From Bacteroidota bacterium (GTDB lineage Bacteria; Bacteroidota; Bacteroidia; NS11-12g; UBA955): a DNA stretch of 64,000 nucleotides. The notes beneath the pieces were generated by a model that did not search any database, was not told where the DNA came from, and worked only from the letters and a program-made list of their open reading frames with translations. The translations under genes were made by a program, and so were the position numbers. Shown here piece by piece: positions 52,055 to 63,538 of the stretch; position 1 is the stretch's first letter, and each line of letters starts with the position of its first letter. The DNA is taken from the NCBI GenBank assembly GCA_023957335.1, contig JAMLHC010000001.1, positions 516,017-580,016 on the forward strand, read 5' to 3'.

Positions 52055-53189
52055 AGACCACTATGTTCATATTGTGAGTTTTGACGTACCCTATCCCGCA
52101 GATTATGGCGGAGTAATGGATGTATTTCACAAGATTCGAACCCTATCAGATTGCAATATGAAGATAATACTTCATTGCTTCCAATACGGGCGTGCACAAC
52201 AAAGCGAACTAAATAAATATTGCGAAAAAGTATATTATTACCCTCGCAAACGTATATTCAATCCTATGAGAGGCACATTACCCTATATTGTAACCTCCAG
52301 AGAAAACACAGAACTATTAGACAATCTATGTAAAGATAATTACCCCATTATTTTTGAAGGAATCCATACCACGTTCTATCTCAATCATCCTGATTTAAAA
52401 GACAGATTAAAAATTATTCGCAATCACAATATTGAACACGAATATTATTCAAATCTTGCTGAGGTGGAAAAAAATTACTTCAAAAAGAAATTCTTTAGGA
52501 AAGAGGCCGTACGTCTAAAAAATTACGAAGTCAATCTCATCAATGCAAATTATGTATTAGCAATCTCGCAACAGGACACAAGCTATCTGAAAAGTAAAGG
52601 AATAAATGCCCGGTGGGTATCTGCATTTCATCCTAATGATTTTGTTGATATTAAATCCGGAATAGGTGCTTTCATTTTTTATCACGGCAATTTGGGTGTT
52701 CCGGAGAATAATCATGCTGCATTATATTTAGTCAAAGAAGTTTTCAAACTCATTAATCTGCCTGTAATCATTGCCGGAAGCAATCCTTCATCTGAATTAA
52801 GGAAATCTATCCGTAGATTATCTCATGTAACATTGAAAGATAATCTAAGTAATGAAGAAATAATGGAGCATATCAAAGATGCACAAATAAATGTTTTGGT
52901 TACGTTTCAAGCCACAGGAATCAAGCTTAAGCTCTTGAATTCACTTTTCATAGGGCGACATGTTGTGGTAAATAATCCAATGGTTGAAAACACCGGCACA
53001 GAATCTTTATGTCATATTGCCAATAATCCTTTTGAATTAGCTGAGATAATTTTTAATCTTTGGGAGAAACCGTTTAGTGAAGGAGAGAAAAAGGAGAGAA
53101 AACTACTCTTGGAAAACAAGTTCAGTAATGCAGCTAGTGCAGAAAAAATTCTTGATTTACTGCGAAGAGATGAGAAAGTCAGAGTGTAG
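52041..53189 (+). CDS. Glycosyltransferase-like protein (second of a pair)
   Basis: A 382-residue GT-B-like protein. The start VHIVSFDVPYPADYGGVMDVFHKI is a typical glycosyltransferase-4 N-terminal domain; IIRNHNIEHEYYSNLAEVEKN and NYVLAISQQDTSYLKSKG are phrases of this group in Bacteroidota. In the C-terminal half FIFYHGNLGVPENNHAALYLV, IIAGSNPSSELRKSI and VLVTFQATGIKLKLLNSLFIGRHV are present, but a clear E-x7-E is not seen. It probably acts in the same glycan as its partner gene. Confidence 0.8.
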   Translation: MITFEDHYVHIVSFDVPYPADYGGVMDVFHKIRTLSDCNMKIILHCFQYGRAQQSELNKYCEKVYYYPRKRIFNPMRGTLPYIVTSRENTELLDNLCKDNYPIIFEGIHTTFYLNHPDLKDRLKIIRNHNIEHEYYSNLAEVEKNYFKKKFFRKEAVRLKNYEVNLINANYVLAISQQDTSYLKSKGINARWVSAFHPNDFVDIKSGIGAFIFYHGNLGVPENNHAALYLVKEVFKLINLPVIIAGSNPSSELRKSIRRLSHVTLKDNLSNEEIMEHIKDAQINVLVTFQATGIKLKLLNSLFIGRHVVVNNPMVENTGTESLCHIANNPFELAEIIFNLWEKPFSEGEKKERKLLLENKFSNAASAEKILDLLRRDEKVRV

Positions 53190-53218
53190 TTATATTCCTA
53201 AAGGAGAAATTAAGTAAT

Positions 53219-53235
53219 ACAAGTTAATGACTTGT
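53219..53235. terminator. Weak inverted repeat between convergent genes
   Basis: ACAAGT (53219-53224) and ACTTGT (53230-53235) with a five-base loop, in the 114-base space between the glycosyltransferase and the PorG-like gene. No T tract follows, so it is at best a weak terminator. The rest of this gap shows nothing else. Confidence 0.2.
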
Positions 53236-53303
53236 TAGAACGCTCACATACTAATATTACTACAACAATTAACTATCTACAGTTATGATACTGCAAGATA
53301 TTT

Positions 53304-54239
53304 TTAGAACTCCCAACAGTGTCCTTTCTTAAATCTAAAGCCACCACGTCCCTTAGAGCCGGAACCAAACCCTAAATCCATTACGCTTCTAAGAGGGTAA
53401 TCAAATTTAACAAGGATAAAAAAGAAATTATCCATATCCTTAGGGTCGCCTCTAATTGCGCCCGGAGCTTCGAATCCAGGTATAGTGCTCTTTGTGTTAT
53501 TAACCCATTCAACAGCTTGTGCTCCACTAGAGTTAAATAATTTATTTCTATCCGGGAAAACCGTGCTAACATCATCAATAAAATCAGTAAAGTTAGCTCT
53601 TGAGTTAATTTCAAAACCCAGATATCCGTCTCCCACTCTAAATCTATAACCTAAGCCAAATGGCACATTCACAGATGTGTTTTTATAGGGTTTGAGGTCA
53701 TCTCTATAATTTTGTCCCTCAGTACCGAGGGGGCGAAGTTTGAGCACTTCACCATTCAATCTTCCTTTGGGTTCAAAGTAAAAATATCCAATTCCTCCAT
53801 ATATGTAAAAACTACCGGATTTGTCATAGCGGCTTCTTCCATTATGACCAAAATGCAACTCAAAGACTGCACTTCCTTCTACAATGGGGCTAAAAAAATT
53901 AGCGTTTCTGCCTTGTCTTTCGATATTGTCAGTGTACTTGTCATCTCCTGCCACTCTAGCGTATGCAATATTGGTTCTAAACGCAACTTTATCTCCCAAA
54001 AAAACTCTAAACCCTCCAAGTAAAGAATATCTTGTAGTAATTAAGTTTAAATCCGATATGTCATTCGTACCTCTTAAGGGTTTCCCACCCAAATCACCCA
54101 AAAAGTGACTTGTGCCTGCAGCCGCAACAATTTCAAATTGAGCAAAGGAATTTTGTGTACAGAATAGGGTACACAAAAGGGTAGTGCTAAAAAATATAAA
54201 ACTACGAAATCTATTTCTCATTCTATTTTGTTTTGTCAT
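53304..54239 (-). CDS. PorG-like outer membrane barrel protein (DUF6089 type)
   Basis: About 311 residues: an N-terminal signal peptide ending near QNSFAQ, then a beta-barrel pattern beginning FEIVAAAGTSHFLGDLGG and including GGFRVFLGDKVAFRTNIAYARVAG, SFYIYGGIGYFYFEPKGRLN, NVPFGLGYRFRVGDGYLGFEINSR and FFFILVKFDYPLRSV. This is the DUF6089 pattern to which the T9SS protein PorG belongs. The C-terminus is unusual: a Gly/Arg/Lys-rich end with a Cys-Trp close to the last residue. The ATG at 54239 is chosen over a TTG at 54248. A good promoter precedes it. A role in type IX secretion is likely but not proven. Confidence 0.78.
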   Translation of the reverse strand: MTKQNRMRNRFRSFIFFSTTLLCTLFCTQNSFAQFEIVAAAGTSHFLGDLGGKPLRGTNDISDLNLITTRYSLLGGFRVFLGDKVAFRTNIAYARVAGDDKYTDNIERQGRNANFFSPIVEGSAVFELHFGHNGRSRYDKSGSFYIYGGIGYFYFEPKGRLNGEVLKLRPLGTEGQNYRDDLKPYKNTSVNVPFGLGYRFRVGDGYLGFEINSRANFTDFIDDVSTVFPDRNKLFNSSGAQAVEWVNNTKSTIPGFEAPGAIRGDPKDMDNFFFILVKFDYPLRSVMDLGFGSGSKGRGGFRFKKGHCWEF

Positions 54240-54274
54240 TATTGACAATCAACTAAATTACAATTAGCCAGTTG

Positions 54275-54303
54275 CAAAAGTAGTTTGTAAAATTATAAAA
54301 CAA
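54275..54303 (-). promoter_or_regulatory. Promoter of the PorG-like gene
   Basis: Minus strand TTG (54301-54303), 18 bases, TACTTTTG (54275-54282); leader of about 30 bases. It separates this gene from the DUF3467/rpoC unit before it. The remaining 140 bases up to the DUF3467 stop are AT-rich and without recognisable features. Confidence 0.7.
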
Positions 54304-54444
54304 AAATAATAATACCATTTTACTTAAAAAACTGACGAGCATGTCTATTACACAAGCATTTCCATTATTCACATTATATGAACACCTAATAAACATGCCT
54401 ATATTTTACAAGATATTAAGAACGAACAAACAATAAAATATATT

Positions 54445-54768
54445 TTATGCCTGCCCTGTCATACCACCAAAATTTATAGGAAATCCTGGAGGATTGTTGT
54501 TACTTTCTACTTCACCAAAGTTATCTTCAAATCGTTTCATATTGTCTGTCAAAGCTCCCAACAACCTTTTTGCATGTTGTGGTGTTAGAATAATTCTGGA
54601 CTTCACTTTGCCTTTAGGAATCCCGGGCAGAATTTTCACAAAATCAATAACGAATTCCGAATTTGAATGTGTAATAATAGCCAGATTTGAATAAATGCCC
54701 TCTGCTACTTCTTCTGAAAGCTCAATATCAAGTTGATTTTGAGCGTTGTTATTTTCCTTTTTTTCCAT
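54445..54768 (-). CDS. DUF3467 domain protein
   Basis: A 107-residue protein of the DUF3467 family: LDIELSEEVAEGIYSNLAII, FVIDFVKILPGIPKGKVKSRIIL and TPQHAKRLLGALTDNMKRFEDNFG are the typical core. The family is widespread, usually soluble, and of unknown function. Its place directly after rpoC is conserved in Bacteroidota, hinting at a link with transcription or translation. A hairpin at 54796-54820 separates it from rpoC, so it may be expressed at a lower level than the polymerase genes. Confidence 0.9.
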   Translation of the reverse strand: MEKKENNNAQNQLDIELSEEVAEGIYSNLAIITHSNSEFVIDFVKILPGIPKGKVKSRIILTPQHAKRLLGALTDNMKRFEDNFGEVESNNNPPGFPINFGGMTGQA

Positions 54769-54795
54769 ATTTATGAGTAATTTTATTTAGACAAA

Positions 54796-54820
54796 GAAAC
54801 CCACCTTTGAGGTGGGTTTC
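54796..54820 (-). terminator. Hairpin between rpoC and the DUF3467 gene
   Basis: A perfect 11-base-pair stem (GAAACCCACCT / AGGTGGGTTTC) with a three-base loop, 26 bases after the rpoC stop. On the minus strand it is followed by TTTGTCTAAAT, a weak T tract, so partial termination or mRNA-end processing is more likely than complete stop. Confidence 0.6.
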
Positions 54821-54845
54821 AAAAAATCAATTTATTATTGAGATA

Positions 54846-57800
54846 TTAGTGTGAAGCAGATGACACTGTTTCTTCCCTATCATGACTATCTGTACTATAT
54901 GAGTCATTTTTAGAAGCTAACAACATTTCATATTCTTCTTTTGAACCAACCACAATATCATCATATTCTCTTAATCCTGTTCCGGCAGGTATGAGATGCC
55001 CTACTATTACGTTCTCTTTCAATCCTCGTAAGTCATCAACTTTACCAGAAATAGAAGCTTCATTTAACACTTTCGTTGTTTCTTGGAACGATGCAGCAGA
55101 CAAGAAGCTTTGAGTTCCCAACGATGCTTTAGTAATACCTTGAAGTAAAGGTGTCATGGTTGCTGCTACAGCATCTCTTACCTCTATTTGCTTCATATCC
55201 TGTCTCTTCAATTTCGAGTTTTCTTCACGTAATTCTCTCAATGAAACGACCTGACCTGGTTTCATAGTAGTTGAATCACCTGCATCTAATACAACTTTCT
55301 TATCAAAAATTGCATCGTTTTCTTGATTAAACTCCCACTTTTCAACCGATTCACCTTCCAATAAGATAGTGTCTCCGGACTCAACAATTTCAACCTTTTG
55401 CATCATTTGGCGAATAATAATTTCAATGTGTTTATTATTGATTTTTACACCTTGTAATCTATACACTTCTTGGATTCCATTGAGAATATATTCCTGAACC
55501 GCAGTAGGACCCTGAACTCTCAGAATATCTTGAGGTGTAATTGCGCCATCTGAAAGAGGATTACCTGCTTTTATAAAATCACCATCTTGTACATAAATAT
55601 GTTTAGACAAAGGTACTAAGTAGCGTTTTACATCACCTTCTCTGGACTCGACTACAATCTCTCTATTGCTTCGTTTGATACCACCATAGGTAACAACACC
55701 ATCAATTTCTGACACAACAGCGGGATTAGAAGGGTTTCTTGCTTCAAACAACTCAGTGATACGAGGCAAACCTCCGGTAATATCGCTTGTTTTGCTGCCA
55801 CTTCTTGGGATTTTAGCAATAATATCTCCTGCTTTAATCTTCTGACCATCCTCAACAGACAACCTCGCACCAACCGGAACGTTAATTTCCTTTAATAGAT
55901 TGCCTTTCTTATCGTTGATACGAATAATTGGAATAATTGTTTTGTCCTTACTGTCAACAATTACCTTTTCTTTAAATCCTGTTTGATCGTCCACTTCTTC
56001 TTTGAAAGAAACCCCGGACTCAAGACCAAAGAACTCAACAAGTCCATCCAAGTCAGACAAAATGATGGCATTGTATGGGTCCCAAGAGCATATCAAATCG
56101 TTTTTAGAGACTTTTTGATTGTTTTTAATAAACAAAGTTGAACTATAGGGGATATGATATGTTGTAATCAAAGCATTTGATTTAGGGTCATGGATTCTGA
56201 TGTCACCCGAACGACTAATCACAATTTCAACGGTTTCGGACTTACCTGTTTCATCTTCAACCCTTTCAGTTTTAATTGTTTTAATTTCATCAAATAAAGC
56301 AATCCCTTCATATTTAGTTTTGATTTCGGATTCTGCTGCAATATTGGATGCAGTACCTCCCACGTGGAAAGTTCTCAATGTAAGCTGAGTACCCGGTTCT
56401 CCGATAGATTGAGCGGCAATTACACCGACAGCTTCTCCTTTTTGAACCATTCTATTGGTTGCCAAATTACGCCCATAACATTTTGCACAAACTCCGGAAT
56501 GAGATTCGCATGTCATTACTGACCTTATCTCAACCTCTTCAATATTGGCTTCTGTAATTTTCTTGGCAGCATTTTCATCAATTTCTTCACCGGCAGCAAT
56601 AATAAGTTTATTAGTTTTCGGATTATAAATATCGTGTAATCCTGTTCTACCTAAAATTCTTTCTGATAAAGATTCAATAACTTCATCATTATCTTTAAGC
56701 GCAACCATGGTTATTCCACGTAGAGTTCCACAATCACTTTCTGTGATAATAACATCTTGTGCAACATCATGCAAACGTCTTGTCAAATAACCTGCATCAG
56801 CTGTTTTAAGTGCGGTATCTGCCAAACCTTTACGTGCTCCGTGCGTTGAGATGAAGTATTCCAATACGGAAAGTCCTTCTTTAAAATTTGCAAGAATTGG
56901 GTTTTCGATAATCTCTCCTCCGCCACCACCAACGTGTTTGCGAGGCTTTGCCATCAATCCTCTCATTCCACCCAGCTGTCTAATTTGTTCTTTTGAACCT
57001 CTGGCACCTGAGTCAAGCATCATATAAATAGGGTTAAATCCTTGTCTGTCCTCACTTAATTGTTTCAATAAGATATCAGACACCTTTGAATTTACTTTAG
57101 TCCAAATATCGATAACCTGATTATAACGCTCATTATTAGTAATAAATCCATTTGCGTAGTTCATGGTTACTTCCTCTACTTGTTGACGCGCTTCCTCAAC
57201 AAGAGTCTTTTTCAAATCCGGAATTTTAACATCTGAAATACTAAAAGATAGACCACCTCTAAATGCATAATAGAATCCCATATCTTTGATATTATCTAGA
57301 AAATCAGCAGTAACTTTGATACCGCATGTTTGCACCATTTCTCCAATAATATTTCTTAAGGATTTCTTGGTCAGTGTTTGGTTAATGAAACCCATCTCCT
57401 TTGGTACAACTTGGTTGAAAAGTACACGTCCAATGGTAGTTTCAATATACTTATTTTCAAAAACATCGTTTTCCTTCACATTTGCTTTGATTTTAATCCA
57501 AGCGTTTAGGTCTGCACGTTTTTCATTAAAAGCGATGATTACTTCTTCAGGTGAATAAAAAGTCAATCCTTCACCTTTAACGGGTGAACCGGCAATTGAT
57601 TTTTTACCTTTAGAAATATAATAAAGTCCCAGAATCATATCTTGAGAAGGTACAGCGATTGGCGCACCATTGGCCGGATTTAAGATATTATTAGGAGCTA
57701 ACATTAGCATTTGTGCTTCTAAAATAGCAGCATTACCTAGTGGGACATGGACAGCCATTTGGTCACCGTCAAAGTCAGCGTTATATCCTGTACACGTTAA

Positions 57801-59192
57801 CGGGTGAAGTTGAATTGCCTTTCCTTCCACAAGTTTAGGTTGGAAAGCCTGAATTCCCAATCTATGCAGTGTAGGAGCACGGTTAAGCAATACAGGATGA
57901 CCTTTCAATATGTTTTCAAGAATCTCCCATATAACCGATTCTTTTCTATCCACAATCTTCTTTGCAGATTTAACTGTTTTAACAATACCTCTTTCAATGA
58001 GTTTGCGAATAATAAAAGGCTTAAACAACTCCGCAGCCATACCTTTAGGAATACCACATTCATTGAGTTTGAGTTTAGGTCCAACCACAATAACAGAACG
58101 ACCTGAATAGTCAACCCTCTTACCCAAAAGATTTTGTCTGAAACGACCTTGTTTTCCTTTAAGCATATCACTCAAGGACTTAAGTGGTCTGTTTCCGGCA
58201 GTTTTCACAGCATTAGCTCTTCTTGTATTATCAAGCAAAGAGTCAACTGCTTCTTGCAACATCCTCTTTTCATTTCGTAAGATTACATCAGGAGCTTTGA
58301 TATCTACAAGACGTTTTAACCTATTATTTCTAATAATTACTCTTCTGTAAAGGTCATTCAAGTCAGAAGTAGCAAATCTTCCACCTTCCAAAGGAACCAA
58401 AGGTCTCAGCTCTGGAGGAATAACAGGAAGATTGCGTAAAATCATCCATTCAGGTTCATTCTCACCTGTTTTTTGAGATGCTCTGAACGATTCGATTACT
58501 TTCAATCTTTTAAGTGCTTCGGTTTTTCTTTGCTGACTGGTTTCATTGGCAGCCTGATGTCTTAATTCATAAGAAAGTTCATCTAACTTAAGTCCTTTCA
58601 ATAATTCCTCAAGTGCTTCAGCTCCCATTTTTGCAATAAACTTATTAGGGTCTGAATCGTCAAGATACTGGTTTTCTTTAGGAAGAGCTTCAATGATATC
58701 ATTGTATTCCTCTTCAGTAAGGAAATCTAACTTATTGATATCTTCTTTGATACCGGGTTGGATTACTACATATCTTTCATAGTAAACCAGCATATCTAAT
58801 TTTTTAGAAGATAACCCTAATAAATAACCTATTTTGTTCGGTAGTGATTTGAAATACCAAATATGAGCAACGGGAACAATCAATTCGATATGTCCCATTC
58901 TTTCACGTCTTACTTTCTTTTCGGTAACTTCAACACCACATCTGTCACACACAATTCCTTTGTAGCGAATACGCTTGTATTTACCGCAATGACATTCATA
59001 GTCTTTAACGGGTCCGAAAATTTTCTCACAAAATAAACCACCCATCTCAGGCTTAAATGAGCGATAGTTTATGGTTTCCGGCTTAGTTACTTCACCAAAT
59101 GATCTTTGTAGTATCATTTCGGGAGAAGCCAAACTGATTCTTATTTTACTAAAGTTAGCATTTAGTTTTGGTGTTTTTTTATTTGTTTGCAT
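54846..59192 (-). CDS. rpoC: RNA polymerase beta' subunit
   Basis: The 1448-residue beta' subunit. N-terminal zinc site [20 protein letters not shown] (about 70-90); catalytic Mg loop [16 protein letters not shown] near residue 470; second zinc site with C-G-T-L-R-G and [16 protein letters not shown] at about 830-910; bridge helix/trigger loop region [19 protein letters not shown]. It has the insertion and length usual for the phylum. It follows rpoB by 29 bases. The acidic, Ser-rich C-terminal tail is typical. Confidence 0.98.
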   Translation of the reverse strand: MQTNKKTPKLNANFSKIRISLASPEMILQRSFGEVTKPETINYRSFKPEMGGLFCEKIFGPVKDYECHCGKYKRIRYKGIVCDRCGVEVTEKKVRRERMGHIELIVPVAHIWYFKSLPNKIGYLLGLSSKKLDMLVYYERYVVIQPGIKEDINKLDFLTEEEYNDIIEALPKENQYLDDSDPNKFIAKMGAEALEELLKGLKLDELSYELRHQAANETSQQRKTEALKRLKVIESFRASQKTGENEPEWMILRNLPVIPPELRPLVPLEGGRFATSDLNDLYRRVIIRNNRLKRLVDIKAPDVILRNEKRMLQEAVDSLLDNTRRANAVKTAGNRPLKSLSDMLKGKQGRFRQNLLGKRVDYSGRSVIVVGPKLKLNECGIPKGMAAELFKPFIIRKLIERGIVKTVKSAKKIVDRKESVIWEILENILKGHPVLLNRAPTLHRLGIQAFQPKLVEGKAIQLHPLTCTGYNADFDGDQMAVHVPLGNAAILEAQMLMLAPNNILNPANGAPIAVPSQDMILGLYYISKGKKSIAGSPVKGEGLTFYSPEEVIIAFNEKRADLNAWIKIKANVKENDVFENKYIETTIGRVLFNQVVPKEMGFINQTLTKKSLRNIIGEMVQTCGIKVTADFLDNIKDMGFYYAFRGGLSFSISDVKIPDLKKTLVEEARQQVEEVTMNYANGFITNNERYNQVIDIWTKVNSKVSDILLKQLSEDRQGFNPIYMMLDSGARGSKEQIRQLGGMRGLMAKPRKHVGGGGGEIIENPILANFKEGLSVLEYFISTHGARKGLADTALKTADAGYLTRRLHDVAQDVIITESDCGTLRGITMVALKDNDEVIESLSERILGRTGLHDIYNPKTNKLIIAAGEEIDENAAKKITEANIEEVEIRSVMTCESHSGVCAKCYGRNLATNRMVQKGEAVGVIAAQSIGEPGTQLTLRTFHVGGTASNIAAESEIKTKYEGIALFDEIKTIKTERVEDETGKSETVEIVISRSGDIRIHDPKSNALITTYHIPYSSTLFIKNNQKVSKNDLICSWDPYNAIILSDLDGLVEFFGLESGVSFKEEVDDQTGFKEKVIVDSKDKTIIPIIRINDKKGNLLKEINVPVGARLSVEDGQKIKAGDIIAKIPRSGSKTSDITGGLPRITELFEARNPSNPAVVSEIDGVVTYGGIKRSNREIVVESREGDVKRYLVPLSKHIYVQDGDFIKAGNPLSDGAITPQDILRVQGPTAVQEYILNGIQEVYRLQGVKINNKHIEIIIRQMMQKVEIVESGDTILLEGESVEKWEFNQENDAIFDKKVVLDAGDSTTMKPGQVVSLRELREENSKLKRQDMKQIEVRDAVAATMTPLLQGITKASLGTQSFLSAASFQETTKVLNEASISGKVDDLRGLKENVIVGHLIPAGTGLREYDDIVVGSKEEYEMLLASKNDSYSTDSHDREETVSSASH

Positions 59193-59221
59193 TGATTTCT
59201 TTTCTAATTAAATTTGGATAA

Positions 59222-62200
59222 TTACTCAAATGACATCTCAAGTCCTAAGCCTCTTAACTCATGTAACAACACATTGAATGATTCAGGAATTCCATTCATC
59301 ACAATAGGATCTCCTTTGACAATAGATTCGTAAGCTTTGGCTCTTCCCACAATGTCATCAGATTTGATGGTAAGAATTTCACGCAAGATGTTAGACGCCC
59401 CGAAAGCTTCAAGTGCCCAAACTTCCATCTCACCAAATCGCTGACCTCCAAACTGTGCTTTACCGCCCAGAGGTTGTTGTGTAATAAGTGAGTATGGTCC
59501 AATAGAACGCGCGTGCATTTTATCGTCAATCATGTGACCCAATTTGAGCATATATATTACGCCTACAGTCGTTTTTTGGTCAAACAATTCTCCGGTCAAA
59601 CCGTTGTATAAGTTAACCGAACCATATTCCGGCAGTCCTGCTTTTTGGATATACTCTTGTACTTCTTCTTCTGAGGCACCGTCAAAAATCGGGGTAGCAA
59701 ATTTTACGCCTAATTCAATACCTGCCCATCCTAAGATGGTTTCATAAATTTGTCCGAGATTCATCCTTGAAGGCACACCTAATGGATTAAGAACTATATC
59801 AACCGGTGTCCCGTCTTCCAAGAAAGGCATATCTTCTTCAGGAACAATTTTCGCAACAATACCTTTATTTCCGTGACGACCTGCCATTTTATCCCCTACT
59901 TTGAGTTTTCTTTTGGTAGCGACATAAACCTTAGCCATCTTCAGAATTCCGGTTGGGAGTTCATCTCCAACAGTAATTGCAAAATATTCTCTTCTGTATT
60001 CTGCATAGAATTCATTCTTGGCGTTTTTGTAGTTAACTAATATTTTTCTGACAAGGTCATTCTTTTCAGCATCAGTAGTCCAACCATCAAAGTTAACGGT
60101 ATCATAGTCAATAGAAGCTAAGGCTTTTTGAGAAAACTTAGTTCCTTTAGGAATCACATATTCATTCAATGAACTCTTAATTCCTTGTGAGGTTTTACCA
60201 TTCACTATTTTAAAGAGTTTTTGAATTAATTGTTCTCTGATTTTTGATACATTTCTTTCATAATCAGTTTCCAATTTCGTAATTCTGGTTTTCTCTTCAG
60301 TTTTGATACCTTTTGCTTTTTTAGAGCGTACAAAAAGCTGTTTGTTAATTACATAACCATTGGTTGAAGGTGGTGCTTTCAATGAAGCATCTTTTACATC
60401 ACCAGCTTTGTCTCCAAAGATAGCTCTGAGCAATTTTTCTTCTGGGCTAGGTTCTGACTCTCCTTTGGGTGTGATTTTACCAATCAAAATATCTCCCTCT
60501 TTCACTTCTGCACCAATTCTGATTAAACCATTTTCATCAAGGTTTTTGGTGGCTTCTTCGCTCACATTAGGAATATCGTTGGTCAACTCTTCCTCGCCTC
60601 TTTTGGTATCTCTCACTTCTACTTCAAATTCAAACACATGAAGCGAAGTAAACCAGTCATCCTTAACCACTTTTTCTGAGATTACAATAGCATCCTCAAA
60701 ATTGTATCCCTGCCATGGCATGAAAGCCACTTTAAGGTTTCTGCCCAAAGCAAGCTCTCCTCCATTGGTTGCATATCCTTCACACAAAACTTCACCTGCT
60801 TTTACCTTTTGTCCCTTTTTAACAATGGGGCGGAGGTTAATACAAGTATTTTGGTTGGTTCTTCTGAATTTGGTTATAGGATATGACACAACATTACCTG
60901 AGAAACTTGCTAATTCATCATCCTCAGAGAAGTTATATTTAATTCTAATGGTATTTCCATCCACGTATTCAACCACTCCATTGTGTTCTGCCACAACCAA
61001 TGCTCTTGAATCATGTGCTACCTTACCTTCCAATCCAGTTCCTACAACAGGAGCTTGTGGTCTCATCAGAGGTACAGCTTGGCGTTGCATGTTAGAACCC
61101 ATCAGTGCGCGGTTTGCATCATTATGTTCTAAAAATGGAATCAATGATGCTGCAATAGACACAATCTGATTGGGGGCAACATCCATACAATCAATTTTGT
61201 CCGGCTCTACAATTGGAAAATCACCCTCAAATCTAGCTTTAACAGCATTGGAAGCAAAGGTTCCATCTGCATTTAACTCTGCATTTGCTTGTGCAATGGT
61301 TTTGTTATCTTCGTCTTCTGCGCTGAGATAAATGACATTGCTTGATGCATCTACTTTTCCATCAACCACATTTCTGTATGGAGTTTCGATAAATCCCATA
61401 CTATTAATTTTTGCGTAAACACACAAAGATGAAATCAATCCTATATTGGGTCCCTCGGGAGTTTCAATGGTGCAAAGACGACCATAATGTGTGTAATGAA
61501 CGTCCCTAACCTCAAATCCTGCCCTCTCTCTTGACAATCCACCTGGTCCCAAAGCCGACAATCTGCGTTTATTGGTTAATTCAGCCAAGGGATTGGTTTG
61601 ATCCATAAACTGAGAAAGTTGATTTGTTCCAAAGAAGGAATTAATAACCGAAGACAATGTTCTTGCATTAATCAAGTCAGTAGGTGTAAACACCTCATTG
61701 TCTCTAATATTCATTTTTTCGCGAATGGTTCTTGACATTCTTGCCAATCCCACTCCGAACTGTTGATACAACTGCTCACCAACGGTTCTGACCCTTCTGT
61801 TACTCAAGTGGTCAATATCATCCACATCTGCTCTGGAGTTACTCAATTCAATCAGATAGTTTATAATACTGATAATATCTTCTTTGGTCAAAACCTTGGT
61901 TTCCATCGGAATATCAAGATTTAATTTTCTATTAATTCTATATCTACCCACATCTCCCAAGTCATATCGCTTGTCAGAGAAGAAAAGACGCTCAATAATA
62001 CCACGGGCAGTCTCTTCATCTGGCGGTTCTGTGTTTCTTAATTGTCTGTAAATATGTTCAACCGCTTCTTTACCTGAATTAGATGTATCTTTTTGAAGGG
62101 TATTGTAGATGATTGCATAATCATTCTTTAAATCGGTGTTTTTGTTTAGAATAATTGCTTTTGCTCCGGATTCAAGAATTTCGTTAATATGTGTATTTTC

Positions 62201-63034
62201 TAAAATTGTATCCCTTTCCAAAACAACCTCATTTCGTTCAATTGAAACAACCTCACCGGTATCTTCATCAACAAAATCTTCAATCCAGGTTCTTAAAACA
62301 CGTGCGGCTAATTTTCTGCCAATATATTTTTTCAACCCTGTTTTTGTAACCTTCACTTCCTCAGCTAAGCCAAAGATATTCAGAATATCTTTATCAGACT
62401 CATAACCGATAGCCCTCAACAATGTAGTAACAGGGAATTTTTTCTTTCTATCAATATACGCAAACATGACGTTATTTACGTCTGTTGCAAATTCAATCCA
62501 AGAACCTTTAAAAGGAATGATTCTGGCTGAATATAATTTTGTACCATTAGTATGATACGATTGTCCAAAGAACACACCCGGTGAACGATGCAGTTGAGAC
62601 ACAATAACTCTTTCAGCACCATTAATAATAAAAGTTCCTTGTGGTGTCATATAAGGGATAGTACCCAAATACACATCCTGCACAATGGTTTCAAAATCTT
62701 CATGATCTTCGTCATTACAGAAGAGTTTCAATTTAGCTTTCAAAGGCACTGCATAAGTTAGCCCTCTATCAATGCACTCGAATATTGAATATCTTGGCGG
62801 ATCCACGAAGTAATCCAAAAACTCAAGAGTGAAAATATTTCTTGTATCACTAATTGGAAAGTTCTCAACAAATACTTTGTACAAGCCTTCGTTGGTTTTT
62901 TTATCAGATTGAGTATCAAGCTGAAAAAACTCTTTAAAAGATTTTAATTGGATTTCAAGAAAATCAGGGTAGTCAATAACCCTTTCTGTCTTAGAGAAAT
63001 TTATTCTCTTATTGGTTTCTAGTATAGTTGCCAA
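59222..63034 (-). CDS. rpoB: RNA polymerase beta subunit
   Basis: The 1270-residue beta subunit. It shows the rifampicin-region phrase [34 protein letters not shown] in part, the [19 protein letters not shown] segment, [41 protein letters not shown] and the C-terminal [24 protein letters not shown]. Residues of the rifampicin pocket appear wild type ([18 protein letters not shown]). It lies 97 bases after rplL, with a hairpin in between. Confidence 0.98.
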   Translation of the reverse strand: MATILETNKRINFSKTERVIDYPDFLEIQLKSFKEFFQLDTQSDKKTNEGLYKVFVENFPISDTRNIFTLEFLDYFVDPPRYSIFECIDRGLTYAVPLKAKLKLFCNDEDHEDFETIVQDVYLGTIPYMTPQGTFIINGAERVIVSQLHRSPGVFFGQSYHTNGTKLYSARIIPFKGSWIEFATDVNNVMFAYIDRKKKFPVTTLLRAIGYESDKDILNIFGLAEEVKVTKTGLKKYIGRKLAARVLRTWIEDFVDEDTGEVVSIERNEVVLERDTILENTHINEILESGAKAIILNKNTDLKNDYAIIYNTLQKDTSNSGKEAVEHIYRQLRNTEPPDEETARGIIERLFFSDKRYDLGDVGRYRINRKLNLDIPMETKVLTKEDIISIINYLIELSNSRADVDDIDHLSNRRVRTVGEQLYQQFGVGLARMSRTIREKMNIRDNEVFTPTDLINARTLSSVINSFFGTNQLSQFMDQTNPLAELTNKRRLSALGPGGLSRERAGFEVRDVHYTHYGRLCTIETPEGPNIGLISSLCVYAKINSMGFIETPYRNVVDGKVDASSNVIYLSAEDEDNKTIAQANAELNADGTFASNAVKARFEGDFPIVEPDKIDCMDVAPNQIVSIAASLIPFLEHNDANRALMGSNMQRQAVPLMRPQAPVVGTGLEGKVAHDSRALVVAEHNGVVEYVDGNTIRIKYNFSEDDELASFSGNVVSYPITKFRRTNQNTCINLRPIVKKGQKVKAGEVLCEGYATNGGELALGRNLKVAFMPWQGYNFEDAIVISEKVVKDDWFTSLHVFEFEVEVRDTKRGEEELTNDIPNVSEEATKNLDENGLIRIGAEVKEGDILIGKITPKGESEPSPEEKLLRAIFGDKAGDVKDASLKAPPSTNGYVINKQLFVRSKKAKGIKTEEKTRITKLETDYERNVSKIREQLIQKLFKIVNGKTSQGIKSSLNEYVIPKGTKFSQKALASIDYDTVNFDGWTTDAEKNDLVRKILVNYKNAKNEFYAEYRREYFAITVGDELPTGILKMAKVYVATKRKLKVGDKMAGRHGNKGIVAKIVPEEDMPFLEDGTPVDIVLNPLGVPSRMNLGQIYETILGWAGIELGVKFATPIFDGASEEEVQEYIQKAGLPEYGSVNLYNGLTGELFDQKTTVGVIYMLKLGHMIDDKMHARSIGPYSLITQQPLGGKAQFGGQRFGEMEVWALEAFGASNILREILTIKSDDIVGRAKAYESIVKGDPIVMNGIPESFNVLLHELRGLGLEMSFE

Positions 63035-63074
63035 GTTGTATTAATTTTAATTATTAATTAGTAAAATGCACAAA

Positions 63075-63098
63075 GCAGCCCCCTTTTAAGAGGGCTAC
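63075..63098 (-). terminator. Hairpin between rplL and rpoB (attenuator candidate)
   Basis: AGCCCCCTT (63077-63085) and AAGAGGGCT (63088-63096) form a nine-base-pair stem with one mismatch and a two-base loop, 36 bases after the rplL stop. On the minus strand it is followed by GCTTTGTGCATTTTAC, only a poor T tract. A partial terminator between rplL and rpoB is common in bacteria and balances L7/L12 against polymerase. Confidence 0.55.
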
Positions 63099-63131
63099 TT
63101 AGATAAGTCTTTAATGGTAAAGTAGTAACTA

Positions 63132-63512
63132 CTACTTAATTTCAACCTCTGCACCGGCTTCTTCTAATTTTGCCTTAAGTGCATCAGCTTCTTCTTTAGA
63201 AACCTTTTCCTTAACAGGTTTTGGAGCTGCATCTACTAAATCTTTAGCTTCTTTCAAGCCAAGTCCGGTTAAGTCTTTAACAACTTTAACTACACCTAAT
63301 TTAGCAGCGCCTGCTGATTTAAGGATAACATCGAATTCGGTTTTAGCTGCTGCTGCGTCTGCTGCTCCACCTGCTACTGCGGGTGCTGCTACTGCTACTG
63401 CTGCTGCTGCCGGCTCAATGCCATAGTCGCTTTTCAAAATATCGGACAATTCCTTTACTTCTTTTACTGTAAGGTTGACCAATTGTTCTGCAATTTGTTT
63501 TAAATCTGCCAT
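63132..63512 (-). CDS. rplL: 50S ribosomal protein bL12 (L7/L12)
   Basis: A 126-residue bL12: an N-terminal dimerisation domain [23 protein letters not shown], an Ala-rich hinge (about residues 36-58) and the factor-binding C-terminal domain [38 protein letters not shown] in part, ending AGAEVEIK. It recruits translation GTPases to the ribosome stalk. It lies 26 bases after rplJ. Confidence 0.98.
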   Translation of the reverse strand: MADLKQIAEQLVNLTVKEVKELSDILKSDYGIEPAAAAVAVAAPAVAGGAADAAAAKTEFDVILKSAGAAKLGVVKVVKDLTGLGLKEAKDLVDAAPKPVKEKVSKEEADALKAKLEEAGAEVEIK

Positions 63513-63538
63513 GATTTTGATTTTTTGATTTTAATTAA

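Noticed and set aside
60702-61169. 155-codon frame antisense to rpoB, and similar frames across rpoB and rpoC
   Set aside because: Shadows of strongly conserved coding sequence with no separate start signals.
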